Position numbers and translations under genes: made by a program
Shown: positions 44,401 to 58,300 of the stretch, piece by piece
Layout of the letters: each line of letters starts with the position of its first letter
How positions within the stretch are numbered: the first letter of the stretch is position 1
The notes under the pieces: generated by a model
Databases searched by the model: none
What the model saw: the letters and a program-made list of their open reading frames with translations, nothing else
What the model was told of the DNA's origin: nothing
Assembly (NCBI RefSeq): GCF_036324505.1
Contig: NC_086350.1
Location: forward strand, 11,177,032 to 11,241,031
Source: Eleginops maclovinus
Taxonomy: Eukaryota > Chordata > Actinopteri > Perciformes > Eleginopidae
Direction of reading: 5' to 3'
Length of the DNA stretch: 64,000 nucleotides

Positions 44401-46956
44401 GGTATCTGAACTGTGTGGGTGGCAGGGTCTCTGCTCAGGGAGAGCTGTGGTTTCAGAGGAGAAGCTCAGAGCCCGGACACTAGAAAAACACACATGTGAG
44501 AGACAAACAGAGCACTCAGCGTATCAAAAGACAAACTTACACTTAGGGCTTTTAAAGAGTGGAAAAAAATACTGATTGCGTAAACTGTTCAAAGCTGTCC
44601 ACTCCTCTGGTCTTAAGTAATCTCAGGGACCGTCTATCATCCAGCCACTCAGTCAAGACCGTGAGAGACTGGGAGGTTTAGCAGTCTCTATGTTTAGATG
44701 ACTTTGAGGGTTTTTCCTTTGCAGCCTTGCTAAATTGTCCAAACACGACCACACTGGCATTCATTCGCACTTCATCCCAACGCTGCTTATTCTGACCACA
44801 CATTGACAATGTTTTTCTGGGAGATACGGCGGAGATAGCTGGCCAAATCTTTGAAAACCAAATCAGGAGCTTACGAAGATCAGCAAGAGGCTCCATTTCG
44901 ATATTAAAAGAGAGAGAAAGATCAGTCCTCTGTTTAGGTTTGGCTGAACTCTGCGAGTAGATAATAGCCTGAGGTTCGAGGAACATGGGAGGCAGATGAT
45001 GACGATGCTGTTCTCTGTGTGTGTATGTGTGCAGTTCGAGGGAATTTCCTTAAATTTGACAGACATCTCTGCTTAGATTTATCTCAAGGGTCAGAGGTTG
45101 TAGTAACTGAGCTGCATTCAAGTGGTTCATCCAGCCTCTTGTCTCTCTCTCTTCTTTGCTGCAGTGTGGCTGGGGACAGTGAACAGCTAATTCCTGTCAC
45201 AGCATTGTCCTCCCGCAAGCCCGCTTCTGATGGAGAGCACTTAGCCATGTTTATAGCTGTACAGGTTCAAAGAGAGGCCAGCAGCACAATGGATCAGGGC
45301 AAGTTGGCTGCAGCACCACTGTGTGGGAAACACCATAGCACACCAAGGAATCAAAACAAAGACACAGAAGAAGGAAAAAAACGGTGCAAGAATTAAGGAA
45401 ATGGCCATTTTTTCCCGTTCTATTCTGCCGCGTTGAGTTTGACCGAAAACATTTCCTCAGCACAACAGCGATATTAGCCAAAAACCACTCTGATACAATA
45501 ATGGACGTTAAGGGAAACTGACAACAGACATTAAGGTCACTAGTGCATCAGTCCAAAACATTTTGTATTCAGCCAAAAATATTTTTCAGGCATTGAAAAA
45601 AACATTTACAGATACTGGCCTCTGATTGGAGAATGCCACTTACTCAGTGAGCCATTGGCGGAGGGAATGGGTGGGGGCACAAGGCCATCTATAGAGCAGT
45701 GTTGTCAAATTATTACATCAGTGTGCATGACACTGCAGAGTGGTTGTAAAGACTGTTACTTTAAGTTCACTTCCCGTCATAAGAACAGAAATCTATCCAT
45801 ACTTGGCGCCTGAGTAGGCAAAGGTTACGCCACATAAAAAGGGATAAAACTGGACTTTTGGTTTTGTGTAAATGTTTGGCTAACTCAGCTTCATCACATG
45901 TCCGGCATTTAACTAAATAGTGTGCTGACTTGACCATCACATACAATGAAGGCAGCCAGTCTTCTCATGGTGGCCTTCTCACCCCAACCAGCCCCTGTGA
46001 CCTGTCCTTCAGCCCCCCCCCCCGCCCCTCCAATGCTTTAATCCAGCTAACCTTGTCAAAACCACCAGACCTCATTCAGAACAAGCAGATGACTCTCTGC
46101 ACGCCAGTGGCCTCTATAAATAGAAATTTCATTGAGGAGCAGCAGGCTGAATGGGAGGTATTGTAAACAGCGGGCCAGCCTAAAGCCTTACCCAGGGCTA
46201 ACCTGGGAAAGTGATGGAAAGAGACATGCTGCAGCCATGAGGCACGCAGTACAATAACAAACTGGTACCGATGTACCACTGCCCTTCACTTTACATGTAA
46301 AGGTTTTACCTCACGCTGTTCGCTGGCCAACATCTACTTGCAGACAGAATACTGAGAACATTCTTTGGGTGGATCAACAAAACAATGTGGTTTATGTTTA
46401 TTTCTGAAGTAAGAACTCTGTCCCTGAGAGATTTCAACTTCCCTGTGGCCCCTTTAAACAATAAAAAATAAGATGTTGTGTAATGACAAACAGGATTGCT
46501 CACTCTGCATTATGTGAAACGAGTCAGTCCATACTCTCTTCCACAGCATGAGCGTGTACCTAGTATGTCTGCTTCTTCTCCACACATAATAAGTATACAA
46601 ATGATGGCTGTTTTTAGCCACATCTCTACATCAATCTGTGTGTTGGGCACAGAGCCAGCAGCCTGTTTCACTAAATCATTATTCAGTTTACTTTCATACA
46701 CAACGCAGTGCAACAAGCTTACTCTGGCTTGGGTTTTAAGGTTTGGCATGAAAATGATGTCTTCCTCGGGGGGAGAGGGGGGGGGGTTGAATAAATCAAA
46801 TGATTATTTTGTAAATGAAACTGTGCCGTTCAGTGACGAAACATCTCATTCAGTCAGTTCAGCTATTTACAACGTGATGGATGTTTGACAATTTGATAAG
46901 CGAGGATAAGCAGACACATTTATTCTGTCAGTCTGAGCCTGCTGTTGGAGCTGCAG
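38499..46956. other. Intergenic, no gene found
   Basis: No coding exon or RNA gene is supported. It contains a CA-rich imperfect stretch (41404-41445), an 11-base poly-C run at 46013-46023, and very AT-rich stretches (38960-39080; 42900-43080). Confidence 0.6.
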
Positions 46957-46971
46957 GACAGCAGGGGGCTT
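46957..46971 (+). promoter_or_regulatory. CTCF-like core motif (weak)
   Basis: ACAGCAGGGGGCT fits the CTCF core CCASYAGRKGGC with one mismatch. Motif matches of this length are expected by chance in a window this size, so this is a lead only. Confidence 0.25.
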
Positions 46972-47697
46972 ACTTTCACTTTGACACACATCTTAAAAAA
47001 GAAAAGAGATTTTAAAAGAGAGGAAGTGTTTCCAGATTATTGGTAGGTGCTTCTCTCCATCTATTCACTTTGTCAGTACTGTAACACATGTACCAGCTAT
47101 AGAGGAGCCTAAACAGGCATCAACCTCATCACACAGAGAGAGAAAGAGTGGGGGAAAGCGAGAGAGAGGCTGAACCGTTTTTAAGCCACTCATTTGATTC
47201 ACAATTCACACGCAGAACCCAGCCAGGGGGCAGGGATTTTGAGGAGGAGAGATCAGTAGCCGGGCTTAACTTAAAATGTCAAATGCTTTACTTTGACTTC
47301 ATGGAAAAAAAAGACAGTTCAGAGAACCCGACAGACCACATGCTGCCGAGCACTTTCCCTACTAACTCAAAAAAAATCTCAGGAGCAACAGGTACAGACT
47401 GGCTCTGTCAGCGAGCCGTAGTAAAACAACGAGGTGCTTCAGCCCTGAAGGCCAGTGATACCTGATCATCAAACTGCCACCAATTAGAGCATTAGGAGAA
47501 GTCATTTATTTTGCCAATGTTTAAGAAGGTGCTAAACTCCATGAACCATTCCCTCATACCCCTGCTGAAATTTCATCCGGAGCCCGGCTGGCCCCACGGA
47601 GAGAAAGAGGGATATTGAGGGGCTAAATGAGACGAGGGCCCTGGAGACCTGGCTCACCGGAGTAGACCCTGCCATGCCAAGCCCACCAGAGAAACTA

Positions 47698-47711
47698 CCC
47701 CCCCCCCCCCC
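47698..47711. repeat. Poly-C run, 14 bases
   Basis: A homopolymer C run in a pyrimidine-rich stretch. Confidence 0.9.
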
Positions 47712-47876
47712 ACCCTCCATCATTCCTGCCCTCGCTGCCCTCCTCCCTTCACCGCCAGGTTGGAGGACTTGTTACTACAAATTCATTGTTCAGGACAGAA
47801 AGAAAATCTGCACGCTCAGAACCATCAGTCATGGAGGGGCTACCAGAGCGCAGGGGGTTTGAGGTGGTGACTGACG

Positions 47877-47893
47877 CCCCCCCCCCCCCCCCC
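47877..47893. repeat. Poly-C run, 17 bases, followed by T7
   Basis: Homopolymer C followed directly by seven T. Confidence 0.9.
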
Positions 47894-48765
47894 TTTTTTT
47901 AGGCTATGACCTAATGCAGGTAAAGGGTGAGGCTTGATGCTATAGACCCCTCCCCTCCATACAACCCCACACACAAATCTCCACATTAAGGTATTTGTTG
48001 AGCCTCCTGCACTGAAACTGCGGCTCATACACCAACGGATTGGGTGTTGGGCAGTACACGAGTTTCCATGCATGGCAGGCAATGAAAGGAGAACTCAATA
48101 AGCTTTGAGCATAACCAACTCCACAACTCAACCAAAGTTTCTTGAATAACTGAAACAGCAGGACTAAGCAACCCTTCAGGTTATCAGCAGATACAACTGT
48201 CAGCAGAAAGACAGGGATTTACCCATAAATCAACATTTAGAAATGGAAATTGCCATCAGTGAACAAAAGGAGGAAAAAGACACGATAGAGAGATGAACTC
48301 TGGAGCGCATGCAGGCTGTCTGGTTGTGTGAACAGGAAATAGCGTGTTTGCATGGTGTCTTATCTGAGAGGTGTTTCCAGGTGCTGCTCAAGTGCTTTAT
48401 CTGATTTAGCCCCCTGAAGATTGTCAGCTCACACCTGAGCTGTGAGGGGTTTATCCAGCTCACATTAATACATCACCATGAACACCTCCAACTGGATGTC
48501 TACCCCACTGGCATGAAGACGGATGTACTATAATTCTGGAATTACATTTAGTGAGAAGCAGTATTGAGGAAGAAATGTGGTTCTTATAAACTACCATACA
48601 ATAATATCCCTAGTTTCTGTTGCCAGTGAATATCCTTGAAACAAAAAAATGTGAAAGAATAAAATATTTGATCTTTCAAAAAGTAAGACGTGCTTGAAGT
48701 TGTATCTGTTGCTTCCCTCTTCACAGACCTGCTACAGAGGACTCCCCCGTTTTGATGAACAGTAC

Positions 48766-48780
48766 CCTCTGCTGGCCAGC
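48766..48780 (-). promoter_or_regulatory. CTCF-like core motif, minus strand (weak)
   Basis: The reverse complement reads GGCCAGCAGAGGGTA, fitting CCASYAGRKGGC at all but one base. It is oriented opposite to the motif at 46957. Confidence 0.3.
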
Positions 48781-51700
48781 CGCTGCACTATCCATCCATC
48801 TACTACCTGTGCTGTTTAACTGTTCAGCCTCAAGGGGGTGGGAGTATATCCCAGCATGCACTTGGTGAGAACATGTCACCAGTTCACGATGCCAACTAAT
48901 AAAGACAAAAAATACCATTCGGATTTGCACATATTATCTAAATTGGCTTTGGGTTAAATCAAAATACAGCATCAAACATTTGTTTTTGCAAACAAAGAAT
49001 CATATCACAACAAATCTATTGAGAAGATAGACTTACATCAAATAATTTCAAGCACCCATAAAATATGATAAGGCCTATTCTTTGAAAGTTTATTTAAAGT
49101 CTTAAATAGAGGAAAGTTACCAAAAACAACCAAATCCACGAGCATTAATCTCTGGAAGACTGACTCCTTAGGACAGCCAACTTTTAACTTCTTTAAAACC
49201 AGAAAAATGCAAATTACAGGAATACAATCAAAAATAATTTGCAGTGTGAATGTATTCAGTAATTGTGCAAGTGACCTCTTAACTTAAATGTATATGTTTG
49301 GATGTAAATCAGTCTCTATTAAGTGTTGTCTGACCAGCTCAAGACACATGATGAGGTGTAATTCCCTACAATCAAGAGTGGCTTTCCTGTATCAAGAGTC
49401 AATCGCAAACTGGGGAAGAGGATATTTCATCCAGCGGCTCTGCACAGGGCTCCAACAATAACACCTCCCCACTGAAAGGAAATTCCTCTGCCTCCTCTGT
49501 TCTTGGCTGGAACACACAGCTCTCTTAATCTGGCTCTGGTAATGAGGTCATTTCACATAATAATTTTCTCCCTTCCTTTTTTTTCACTTTAACTAATTGA
49601 AATCTGGCCAGTTATAGGAACACAACTTTGAGATTGATCTCTATCTTTACTAAGATGCTTCACTGAACTATACGATTAAACATAATATGATGAAAGGTTA
49701 TATTTCCATATGAGAACCTTTGATCCTTCAGATGTTCAGTCATGTTTCTGCAGCTCAGATCAGAGGCCTTCAGTGAGGTGGGAGTTGGGGGAGAGGAGGG
49801 GGGTATGGCAGTAGTAGAACAGACAGAGATGTTGTTGAGAGCTGTGTGCTGCCAAAACCAACTCTGATCACTTCTTCGAAGCCATCTGATCGCAGGAGCA
49901 GCCGGCCTGGCCTTAAGTGGAGGTGACAGTGTGTCTAGGAGACACATTACAAGTCAGAGGAAATTGGAGATAAACAGATAAAAGAATGCAATCTCTGTTG
50001 GAAGCAGCGAGGCACAGGGGGCAGGAAATAAACCTGTATTTAAGCTGATTACCCGAGCAGAGTCCTGGCCCCTTTCAGCAGCTCCGTACAGCCCGGGCCT
50101 CATCACTACCAACGCTGTTAATTAGAGATTTGCTAAGGGGAAAAAAGGCAGCCTTGTCAGACTTGCAGGAGTGTTAGTGATGGCTGGCTGGAGGGGGACA
50201 TGCAGGGCTCTTAATTGGGTCTGTATGCTGTATCGGTGGCTGGCTGGAGCGCTGGTGATGATTGCTGTGAGCAGGTGGCCGTGGTGGCAGCTCCATGCAG
50301 GCCGTCCCAGGCCAGCCTGTCTGTTCTTGTCAGGACCTGGAACACTGAGCAGACAGCTCCTGAGCCCCGCGCTCATTACGCCAAGTTGCCCACCCTGTTG
50401 CCTAGCGACGCCTTCACAGTCCCTACACAACACTTCCTCCCTCGTCCCACAATGTAACCCGCAGTCGTGGAGGACTACTTCCACACGGTCCAGCCAGGGG
50501 ACAGAGAGATGAGTACACTGCTACCCCAGAGTCCTCTTCAGATTCAGCATGCTGTACATTAAGCCAGCCTTCATGCCTCATATTTTCCAACCAACAGTGA
50601 ACACCAAAAAGTATTATGTCAGAGGCAATCTATGAAAGCTGCAAAATCACTCTGATCCCTCACTGTCTCGCCAGAAGAACAATCCTCACCTTTAATATGT
50701 TGGCTGCTGCAATGGGAAAATGGCATTGAGGACACGATTAGAGATTCAGCCTCTACTTTCATCCAGTGTTTCTGGAGTTCAATCAGACAACGTCTCAGAC
50801 ATGCCACAGCTGGTCATACATGACATTTGTGATTACAATCTGTGTCTAACAGCACATCAAACATTTGAGCACACAAATGCAGACATGAACATGTGCAAGC
50901 TTTTACACACACGCACAGCAGCATCAGTTAAGATCTTGGAAGCATTCTTGTTAAATCTGCTGTCGACTTTTCTGGCAGCAATCTCCATTTGCACCAGAGT
51001 GTAGCAAAAGCAGGAGTGGAGAGGGGAGGGGGCAACTTCATGCAAATACTGCGCTGAACTAAACAGAAATCCAGCGACTGGACTGGCCACAGCAGGCTGG
51101 AAGTCAGTGTTCACCTTTATTCCTTTATTCTTCTTCCTAGAAGTGCAAAACGAGAATGTAAAACAGTTGTGAGTGACAAGAGAGCCTGAGGCTAGCCTAA
51201 CAGGGAGAACTCTGGACTGCATGGGGGCAGAACATGGAGTATTTGTGTTCTATTTGTATTACCAAATGTCAGAAGTTCATGAGGGAAATCTATGTCCCCA
51301 GAGGACCTAGCATTTCTTTAGCTGTGGTTAGATTGCTTTGGACAGTAGTCAGCCAAAGTGTCATGATTGAATGGGATTTTGATGAATGCTGCAAATGAAG
51401 TGTAAAAGAATCAATCATGTCAGGGTTTGACTGGACGGATTTTGGAGGAGGGCATGTGGAACAGCGCCTTAACTGGAAAATGACAGGAAACAGTAGAATG
51501 ACATCAGTTATGGCACAGTGCAAGGCCTGTTTAATGAAGCGGAGAAGTCAACGGGCTTCTTTAATGCCTTTTAAAACATGAAGCACACCTCGTGACTCCG
51601 GTTGTGAATTAAAAAAAGGACATATTTAATGCGGCCGCAGAAGAATTGGAGCAGAGTTGGAATCCAATCAAAACCAGCATCCCCCCTAACATGCAATGAC

Positions 51701-54700
51701 TAATCTTGCAGTAATAGAACTTATTTTCAGGCGTTATGGCTTCAAACTAAAATGATACCATCTAATATACTGCTGTGCCTATGATCTGTATTATTCAAGT
51801 TAATGTAATCAAGTCCAAAGTCTTCTAAATGAAACACAGTCCCTACAGTCCTATCAGTGTTCTAGGTTCAGGCTTTCCGGGGTAAAAAGGTCAAAATTAA
51901 AGCATAAAACTACTCTGAAACTATCTACAACGTCCACATTCTGCGCTGCTGCTCCAGTAACTGAAGACGTAGAGAGGGGAAAACTCTCAGCCCCAGACCC
52001 ATTTCCCTGTGCCAGGAAAGCTTGGGGCATGTGAAAGCTGAAAACCCAAAGGCTGATCATTTGTCATGGGCCGTTCACACGTCTGGAATGTCTCAGTTTG
52101 TGCACTCAGAATATCAGACAAGATGGGTGGTGTTCCTAGAGATCAGGGCCGCTCTCATGCCGGGGCGATCAAAGTGAGCGGGGCTAGCGCTACAGAGTTC
52201 ACACGCAGCTGTGTCTTCCCTGGGGTTGCACTTGGGCTGCGGGTGCTAGACCTCACTGTGGAAGCGCCTGTAAATAAATGGTTTTATCACTGTGTTCACA
52301 CATTCCTCCAACCAATAGGCAGGCTCGGCCTTATTAGCATAAGCTGCCATCCTCACAGCTGACCGATGACATGACCTCATCACACACTCATGGACAAAAC
52401 TAAACGAGGCTAGCAAAATGGACTACAGGGAAAAAAAAAGGGAAAAAAAAACATTTTTAATAATAATTGAAATGTATATTTTTTAAAGGAATACTTTATT
52501 TTTATTTATTTTTCTGGCTTTAGCTCAATATTTAACAAACAGATGTGAGAGTGCTATCAATTACGAGGTAACTCAAGGAAAAACAATAGATATATTCTGA
52601 AAAATACAGGTCTTTAAACATTATTTCGCCATGGGGAATGGGAGTGACTGACTTTGAGGCGGTAAAATAGGAGCAGAGGTCTCGGTTATTGAGAGAGGAG
52701 AGTGAGGAAGTCAGGGGGAGAGGCAGGAGGGCATTACCTGTGCTGTGGTCTATCCATGAGGAATGCAAGGAATGCCCAAACCTCTGTAGTCAATATTTGC
52801 TTTAGATGTAGTGATAAGAAATGCTTGGTCTATTATCAAGTATAACTGGGAGGCCAGCCAACACACAAAGCCCAAAGGAATACATTCAAACCTGCAAACT
52901 CACCAGCTAATGTTTGAGTTATGTTACATGTATCTACCATTTAGAACATGACACGCATAAACAAACATTGATTACACCCTTACTGATGCTATATCATGAT
53001 CTGACGTTGAGTTATTTGACCTTGGGTGGTCATATGACCTTTGTCCTTGGCATCAGCACCTCAGACTTTCCTTGGCCCAGTGCAGTAATGAGCCTCATTT
53101 CACAACCCTGTCATTATCCGCTCTTTTGGGTTGTGGTGAACGGGGTCAAATGGATTTGTTTATTTTCCCCATTCTCCAAAACACCTCTCACCACATTTTG
53201 TAACCAGGCAATTGGATATTTGAGATTGAAAATGGCTCAATAAAAGAGAAAAATGAGCCTGCAGACTCACAAATAATGAATCATTATGAAAAAGAAAAAA
53301 AGCAGCAGAAAAGGAAAACAGTGGATTTCCTTCTGGCTGGTCTGACATTACAAGGATGTTTAACTTAGGGCACCGAGGGAGGTGAACCACACAAACTAAT
53401 GCGCCAGACTCAGGAGAGTGAGGGAGAAAGAAAGACAGAGAGAGAGGGAAAGGGAAAATGTAATTAATCACACCACAGTCAGCGGGCCGGGTCTGGAGGA
53501 GGTGTTCTTGAGTTCTGGGTTTGTTTGTCATTCTTGAGAGAAAGGCCAGTGGAACAGCAGGGCGGTGCATGGGTGGTCAATTAGTTTACAAACTTCAGCT
53601 GTAACAGAGGCATTTCACTCAGCCCCTACTGCCATCCCTGACCAGACCACATCCTATCAGGGCCAAAACCTCATGATCTGACGCAGTCCCCAGGCTCCAG
53701 CATGAAGAAGATCATTGCATGTTGCTCGACCTAAATCAACAGCCTGTCACTGTGGTTTCATTGGATTGCCTTACATCCAAGATCTGCCGTGCTTTTAGCC
53801 CCTTTGCAGTTTTCCATGCTTCCAATGATAGTCTGAGAACCAGACCTCCTCCGCTCTGTGGATCTGCTATATCCCTTCTCAGGGATCTGTACGTGTTGCA
53901 CATCCTTTCCGATCGGACTGAATACACTTAAACCTCTCTGGACACATCAGTTTAACTAAAGCTAAGTTTTTTTAAAAATCCAAGGGAACTGAAATTAAAT
54001 CTGAACATGTGATAAATAAGCTTTCCGGAGCTTGTCAAGAATAAGTCACAGAACCAAGAGTGTCTCCTGGTATGTAGGAGCTTCAGATAATAAAACGCTC
54101 AGGTTTTCCAGTTGGAGTAACGCTGGCTTTTACTCTACTTGCTTGACAAATGAGGACGGCATCATAGCTGCAGCGCACCTACCTACACACTTACACACAA
54201 GCCCTACTAGTGTTGATGGACAGAAAACACACTATGGATTATAGCACACAGCTGTGGTTTATAGGGTGATAAACACTAGTATCCATCATCTTCTGTGATC
54301 AGTGACAGCAGGCCCACTGGGATTAAGAAGCTGACTGGTTTAGTGTGAAAAGGTTTAATGTGCAAAGAACTAAAGCAGACCAAACCCTAATTCTACATTT
54401 CCCTACACGTAGAGGATTTTTGGCTCACCAGATTAACTTTATAAGATGAAATATCTCGTACTGTGCTGGACACTGCAATGTCAGGGTGTACGTGCCGACC
54501 AACATGTCACATTATGTTCATTTGTGCTCCCATGGATTTGTATCAGTACACTCACACATCCTTATGCTCTCCAGCAAAATATGCATCCATATCTCTGGCT
54601 CTGTGTACGTGCAGAAGATTGGGGCTGATTACAATGAATGAACTCAAATCCATTGGTCCTTCTGTGTGCGCGTGCCAATTTGCACGGATATATGTGTGTG

Positions 54701-54928
54701 GGAGTTCAGGACAGGAACTGTAAAGGTTAAGGTAGTTCCTTTGAAACAAAGGCTCTCCCGCATCTTTGCATCTCCATGAGTCCTTTCCTTCCATACAGTG
54801 CAGGCGCCAGAGGCTCCAGACAGCATCACTGCGACTCCTGAGAGGGAACATCCTGGAGCCGCCACCCCCACATTTCCCTTCAACTCCTATAGATGGCTGG
54901 ACCAATCGTGTATCACATTCATGTATAT
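48781..54928. other. Intergenic, no gene found
   Basis: No coding sequence is supported. A TGGCTGGCTGGAG motif occurs twice about 55 bp apart (around 50180 and 50238). The rest is ordinary. Confidence 0.6.
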
Positions 54929-54936
54929 GTATCACA

Positions 54937-55447
54937 CAGAGGTCCAAGACGTACTCAGATTACTTACTTCAGTTAAAGTACTTACTCATAAGTTCAAAAT
55001 TGTATTCAAAATTGTACTTAAGTGAAAGTAAAAAATTATTAGCATCCTAATATGCTTTAAGTACTCATGATGCAGAAAAGCCCATTCAAGCAGATATTTT
55101 TAATAGTTGTTTTATAATTAATGATGCATCCGTGTTCATCTCTTCACTGTTGCACTTGGTAAATGTGGGGTTTATTTGATTTAAATCATATACTACTGGG
55201 CGTGTTAACCTATAGTATATATGAAAAGTATTAGTTGATGTATATTTTGTATTAATAATGTAAATCTGTACTAAAGTATGCACTAACTAAATCTGTAGAA
55301 TGAATGTAGTTTATTTTGCCAAGAAAATGTAGTGGAGTAAAATAATAAAGTAACAGAAAGGGAAAATACTCAAATAAAGTAAAAGAACAACATTTTTTTC
55401 TGAAGTACAGTACTTGAGTAAATGTACTTAGATACTTTCCACTCCTG
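54937..55447. mobile_element. Non-autonomous hAT-like DNA transposon
   Basis: The ends are CAGAGGT (54937) and ACTCCTG (ending 55447), a CAG...CTG arrangement typical of hAT elements. They are flanked by 8-bp duplications GTATCACA (54929-54936) and GTTTCACA (55448-55455) that differ at one base. Inside are the AAGTACTTACTCA, GTACTTAAGTGAAAGTA and CTTGAGTAAATGTACTTAG motifs of a repeat very common in percomorph fish. The element is 511 bp long with no transposase frame. The imperfect ends and duplication suggest an old insertion. Confidence 0.85.
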
Positions 55448-55455
55448 GTTTCACA

Positions 55456-58300
55456 TAAGCTAATGTGTTCAGCAGTGTAACACAGGCACATGTCAGGCTC
55501 TGCTGGACTGGTTGCCTTGTTCTTGAACTAGAGACTAATGACGAGCCATGCCGGCCCTGATCTGGTTTTGCTCAGCTGTGATTGCATAGAGCCCCAGATT
55601 CCCCTGTGACTCACCGACCCCATCAACTTCACAAACGCTCCACTGCTGTTTTACAATCTTATCTCTCCGGGCCTCACCTTACACTCTGTATCATCGTCTT
55701 CCCCCCATCTCTCCTGCTCCATCCTTCATCCCTCCTCTATTTCCATGCTCTTACTCTGTGTTTTACTGCCACGCTTGAAAATTGAGTCATAACTTCCTGA
55801 CGGCTCTGTTCAAAGGTCAGCCCCCCGCCGCCCCCTTCCCTCTATTCCTCTCTGTGTTGCCTGCCTCCTTTCCTCCTCTCCCTTTTGGGAGGCCCCTCAT
55901 CCAACACGCCCAGCACTGCATTCCTCAGACGGTGGGAGCACCTTCAAACGTTGCAGCATGCATCGCTCGCAGGGTGACCGGGCCCCGGCCTCAGCTGCCA
56001 CCGGCCCTCAGCACCGGGCTCAAGCCCCTGCATAAGAGACCTTTGATTGTTGGGAAATTGCAATGTAGCAGCAACAGAGTCTCCGCGATGACAAGGAAAA
56101 AGCAACTGTAGCTCTCAGGAGCAAAGTGATAACTGTATAGTATTAGCCACCTCCAAGCCGCTGAAACCAACTCCAAGTAAAACCCTCATGCCGGAATGGG
56201 GCCCCTCGTGTCTGTGCGGGGAGGGTGGCAGCTGCGATAGTGGGGAGCAGGCCTCCGAGCACCTTTTCGTCTGACCCCCAAATCCTTGAGGTCTCTACTA
56301 CACTGACACGCAGCTCCAGTTTCACCCTCCCAAGGCTTACTATGTGCTCGGCTCTCATAACAATAATGTTCTGGTACACGGTGACATACCACAAGACAGC
56401 GAATGTTCAGGGCTGTAATGAACAGTCAATTTGTCCATGAGTCGACCAACACAAATTTAATGGATTCCAGTCTTGACTATTTCCTCTAAGTAGCAGCTAA
56501 GCAGGGACATCAGACATTTCATTGCAAAGATTACGACTCAATTTGTATTTTGGAAATACCTGCTAGACTTCAAATGTTTTATTTCGCCTCTGCATAAGGG
56601 GTTCATTATTCTGTTGAATAGTAGCCATTAAATGTCATGTACTGGAGGTTTTAAAAATAACGTGTGCTTAAATTATTCTGACATGGAAGGATACCGAATA
56701 TTGCGATCATTCTGGCAAAAGAAATGACAAGTTACTATCTATATTTTGGCAAACACAGCAGGAATCAGTGACGCACAGTTCAGAGCAGTATTGACAGGTA
56801 TAACTGATATCAAACCTGTAGCAGAGACACATGTGCACACTCTCTGGTCAGCTCACATTACCTGAGTAGCTGTGTTATATCTGGGAGGCATCCTGGGGCA
56901 CTGTGTTGCGCTGGACAGCTGCTGCTTTTCACCTAAAGCACAGGCAACATAGAGTATTTCTAAAAAGGGAAATTATGGGACACAATTTCAAGGCGCGCAG
57001 TTTACAAAAAAAGGAGCAATCAGATTGAGACATGCCATTAAGATTCATACAGGTGCCAGAACGGTTAGTGAGTTACATCCCATTGTGATTAAAAAAACAT
57101 GTTACTACTGTACAAGAAGGTCAGTCAGTGTTTGTGTAAATAATGTAAGTATTTTGTTGACAGGATATTTACAATAAGCCCATTCCATAAACTGTTGAGC
57201 AATAACTTGACAAAATTATACACGTTTTACTATTTCATCACATAGTAAAGACCAGGGTTTTTGTATCAAAAGAAAGCATTTGGTTAGAAACATTCAAGGA
57301 CTCCTACATCCTGCACTAGTCCCGTTTGTGTGTGTGAACAGGGATGGCTAGGCTAGGCTCTGTCTCTCCCTTTGGCTGGGCTCCATTGTTAGTCTCCAGC
57401 CCTGCCTGCGTGCTGTGATTATCAATGCAAACATCTGGAGGGACTTAGCCAAGGAATCCTATAAAGAACCTAATGGGCTCTTCTAACATTTTTGAAGACT
57501 GATTAAGAGCCGTTTCAGATCTTGTTCACATCAATGAGTTCCATCTGTGATTTATTTGAGTTTTCACTGAATTCGTTATCTACACTTTGCTTTTCTTTCA
57601 GTGTAATGGGGGTTTGGGGATTTAAAAGAAACTCTCGTGCTTTCTAGGCCATATGAAAGACTGGTGAATATTTGCTTATAGGGCAGCTCATACTTGAATA
57701 AACATGGAGGGCTACTCCATCATTGTAGCTGTTTCTTTACCATGAAAATAATCCTAGCTACCTTAAAATGCATGTGAATGCTGAGACTCTTACATACATT
57801 GCCCTGCAAACTTTTGTTGACAAGTGTCACTCAATTTAAGTATTGCTGATCATAAACAGGCAAACACTTGCAGTTACTCTAGCTAGAAAGCTAATGTACA
57901 CTTTACATATAGCCTAGTGAAGTGGCAACCAGGCCTCGCTTTTAAGGCCTATTTGCCTTCCAATAGTGTGACCCTTATGTTTTATGAGGGAGACTAACAC
58001 CATGAACTACAGTTGTTACAAATTAGGCTTCCTAGAGCCGTAAAGTTGACACCTGCCACTTCAAACCTTTTTCTGGAAGAAGGGACAGCCATTGATAACC
58101 GACTAGAAAGAAATACCTGCATTAATACAGGTTCATTAGCCCGCTAGCTAACTAACGTTAATGTCCAACTGGTCACAAGACCACAGGGTACTTACAGGAA
58201 ATCAAGCTGAGCCATAGCATTGCCTAAGCATGTTGGGTTGTGTGCTCCACGAACTCAGTTCGGGTACTTGTAACAAACAACTTACATGGGTTTCTTTTTA
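55456..58300. other. Intergenic, no gene found
   Basis: A GC-richer stretch (55800-56310) has several open frames but none resembles a protein. The stretch 57340-57500 has a mixed composition with octamer-like ATGCAAA and SOX-like CCATTGTT motifs and could be a conserved element. No element or RNA gene is supported. Confidence 0.55.

Noticed and set aside
55782..56440. Cluster of open frames in a GC-rich stretch
   Set aside because: No frame resembles a protein and frames exist on both strands, as expected from base composition.
57793..57825. CATTGCCCTGCAAACTTTTG resembling a Tc1-type transposon end
   Set aside because: Similarity is short and no partner inverted end was found.
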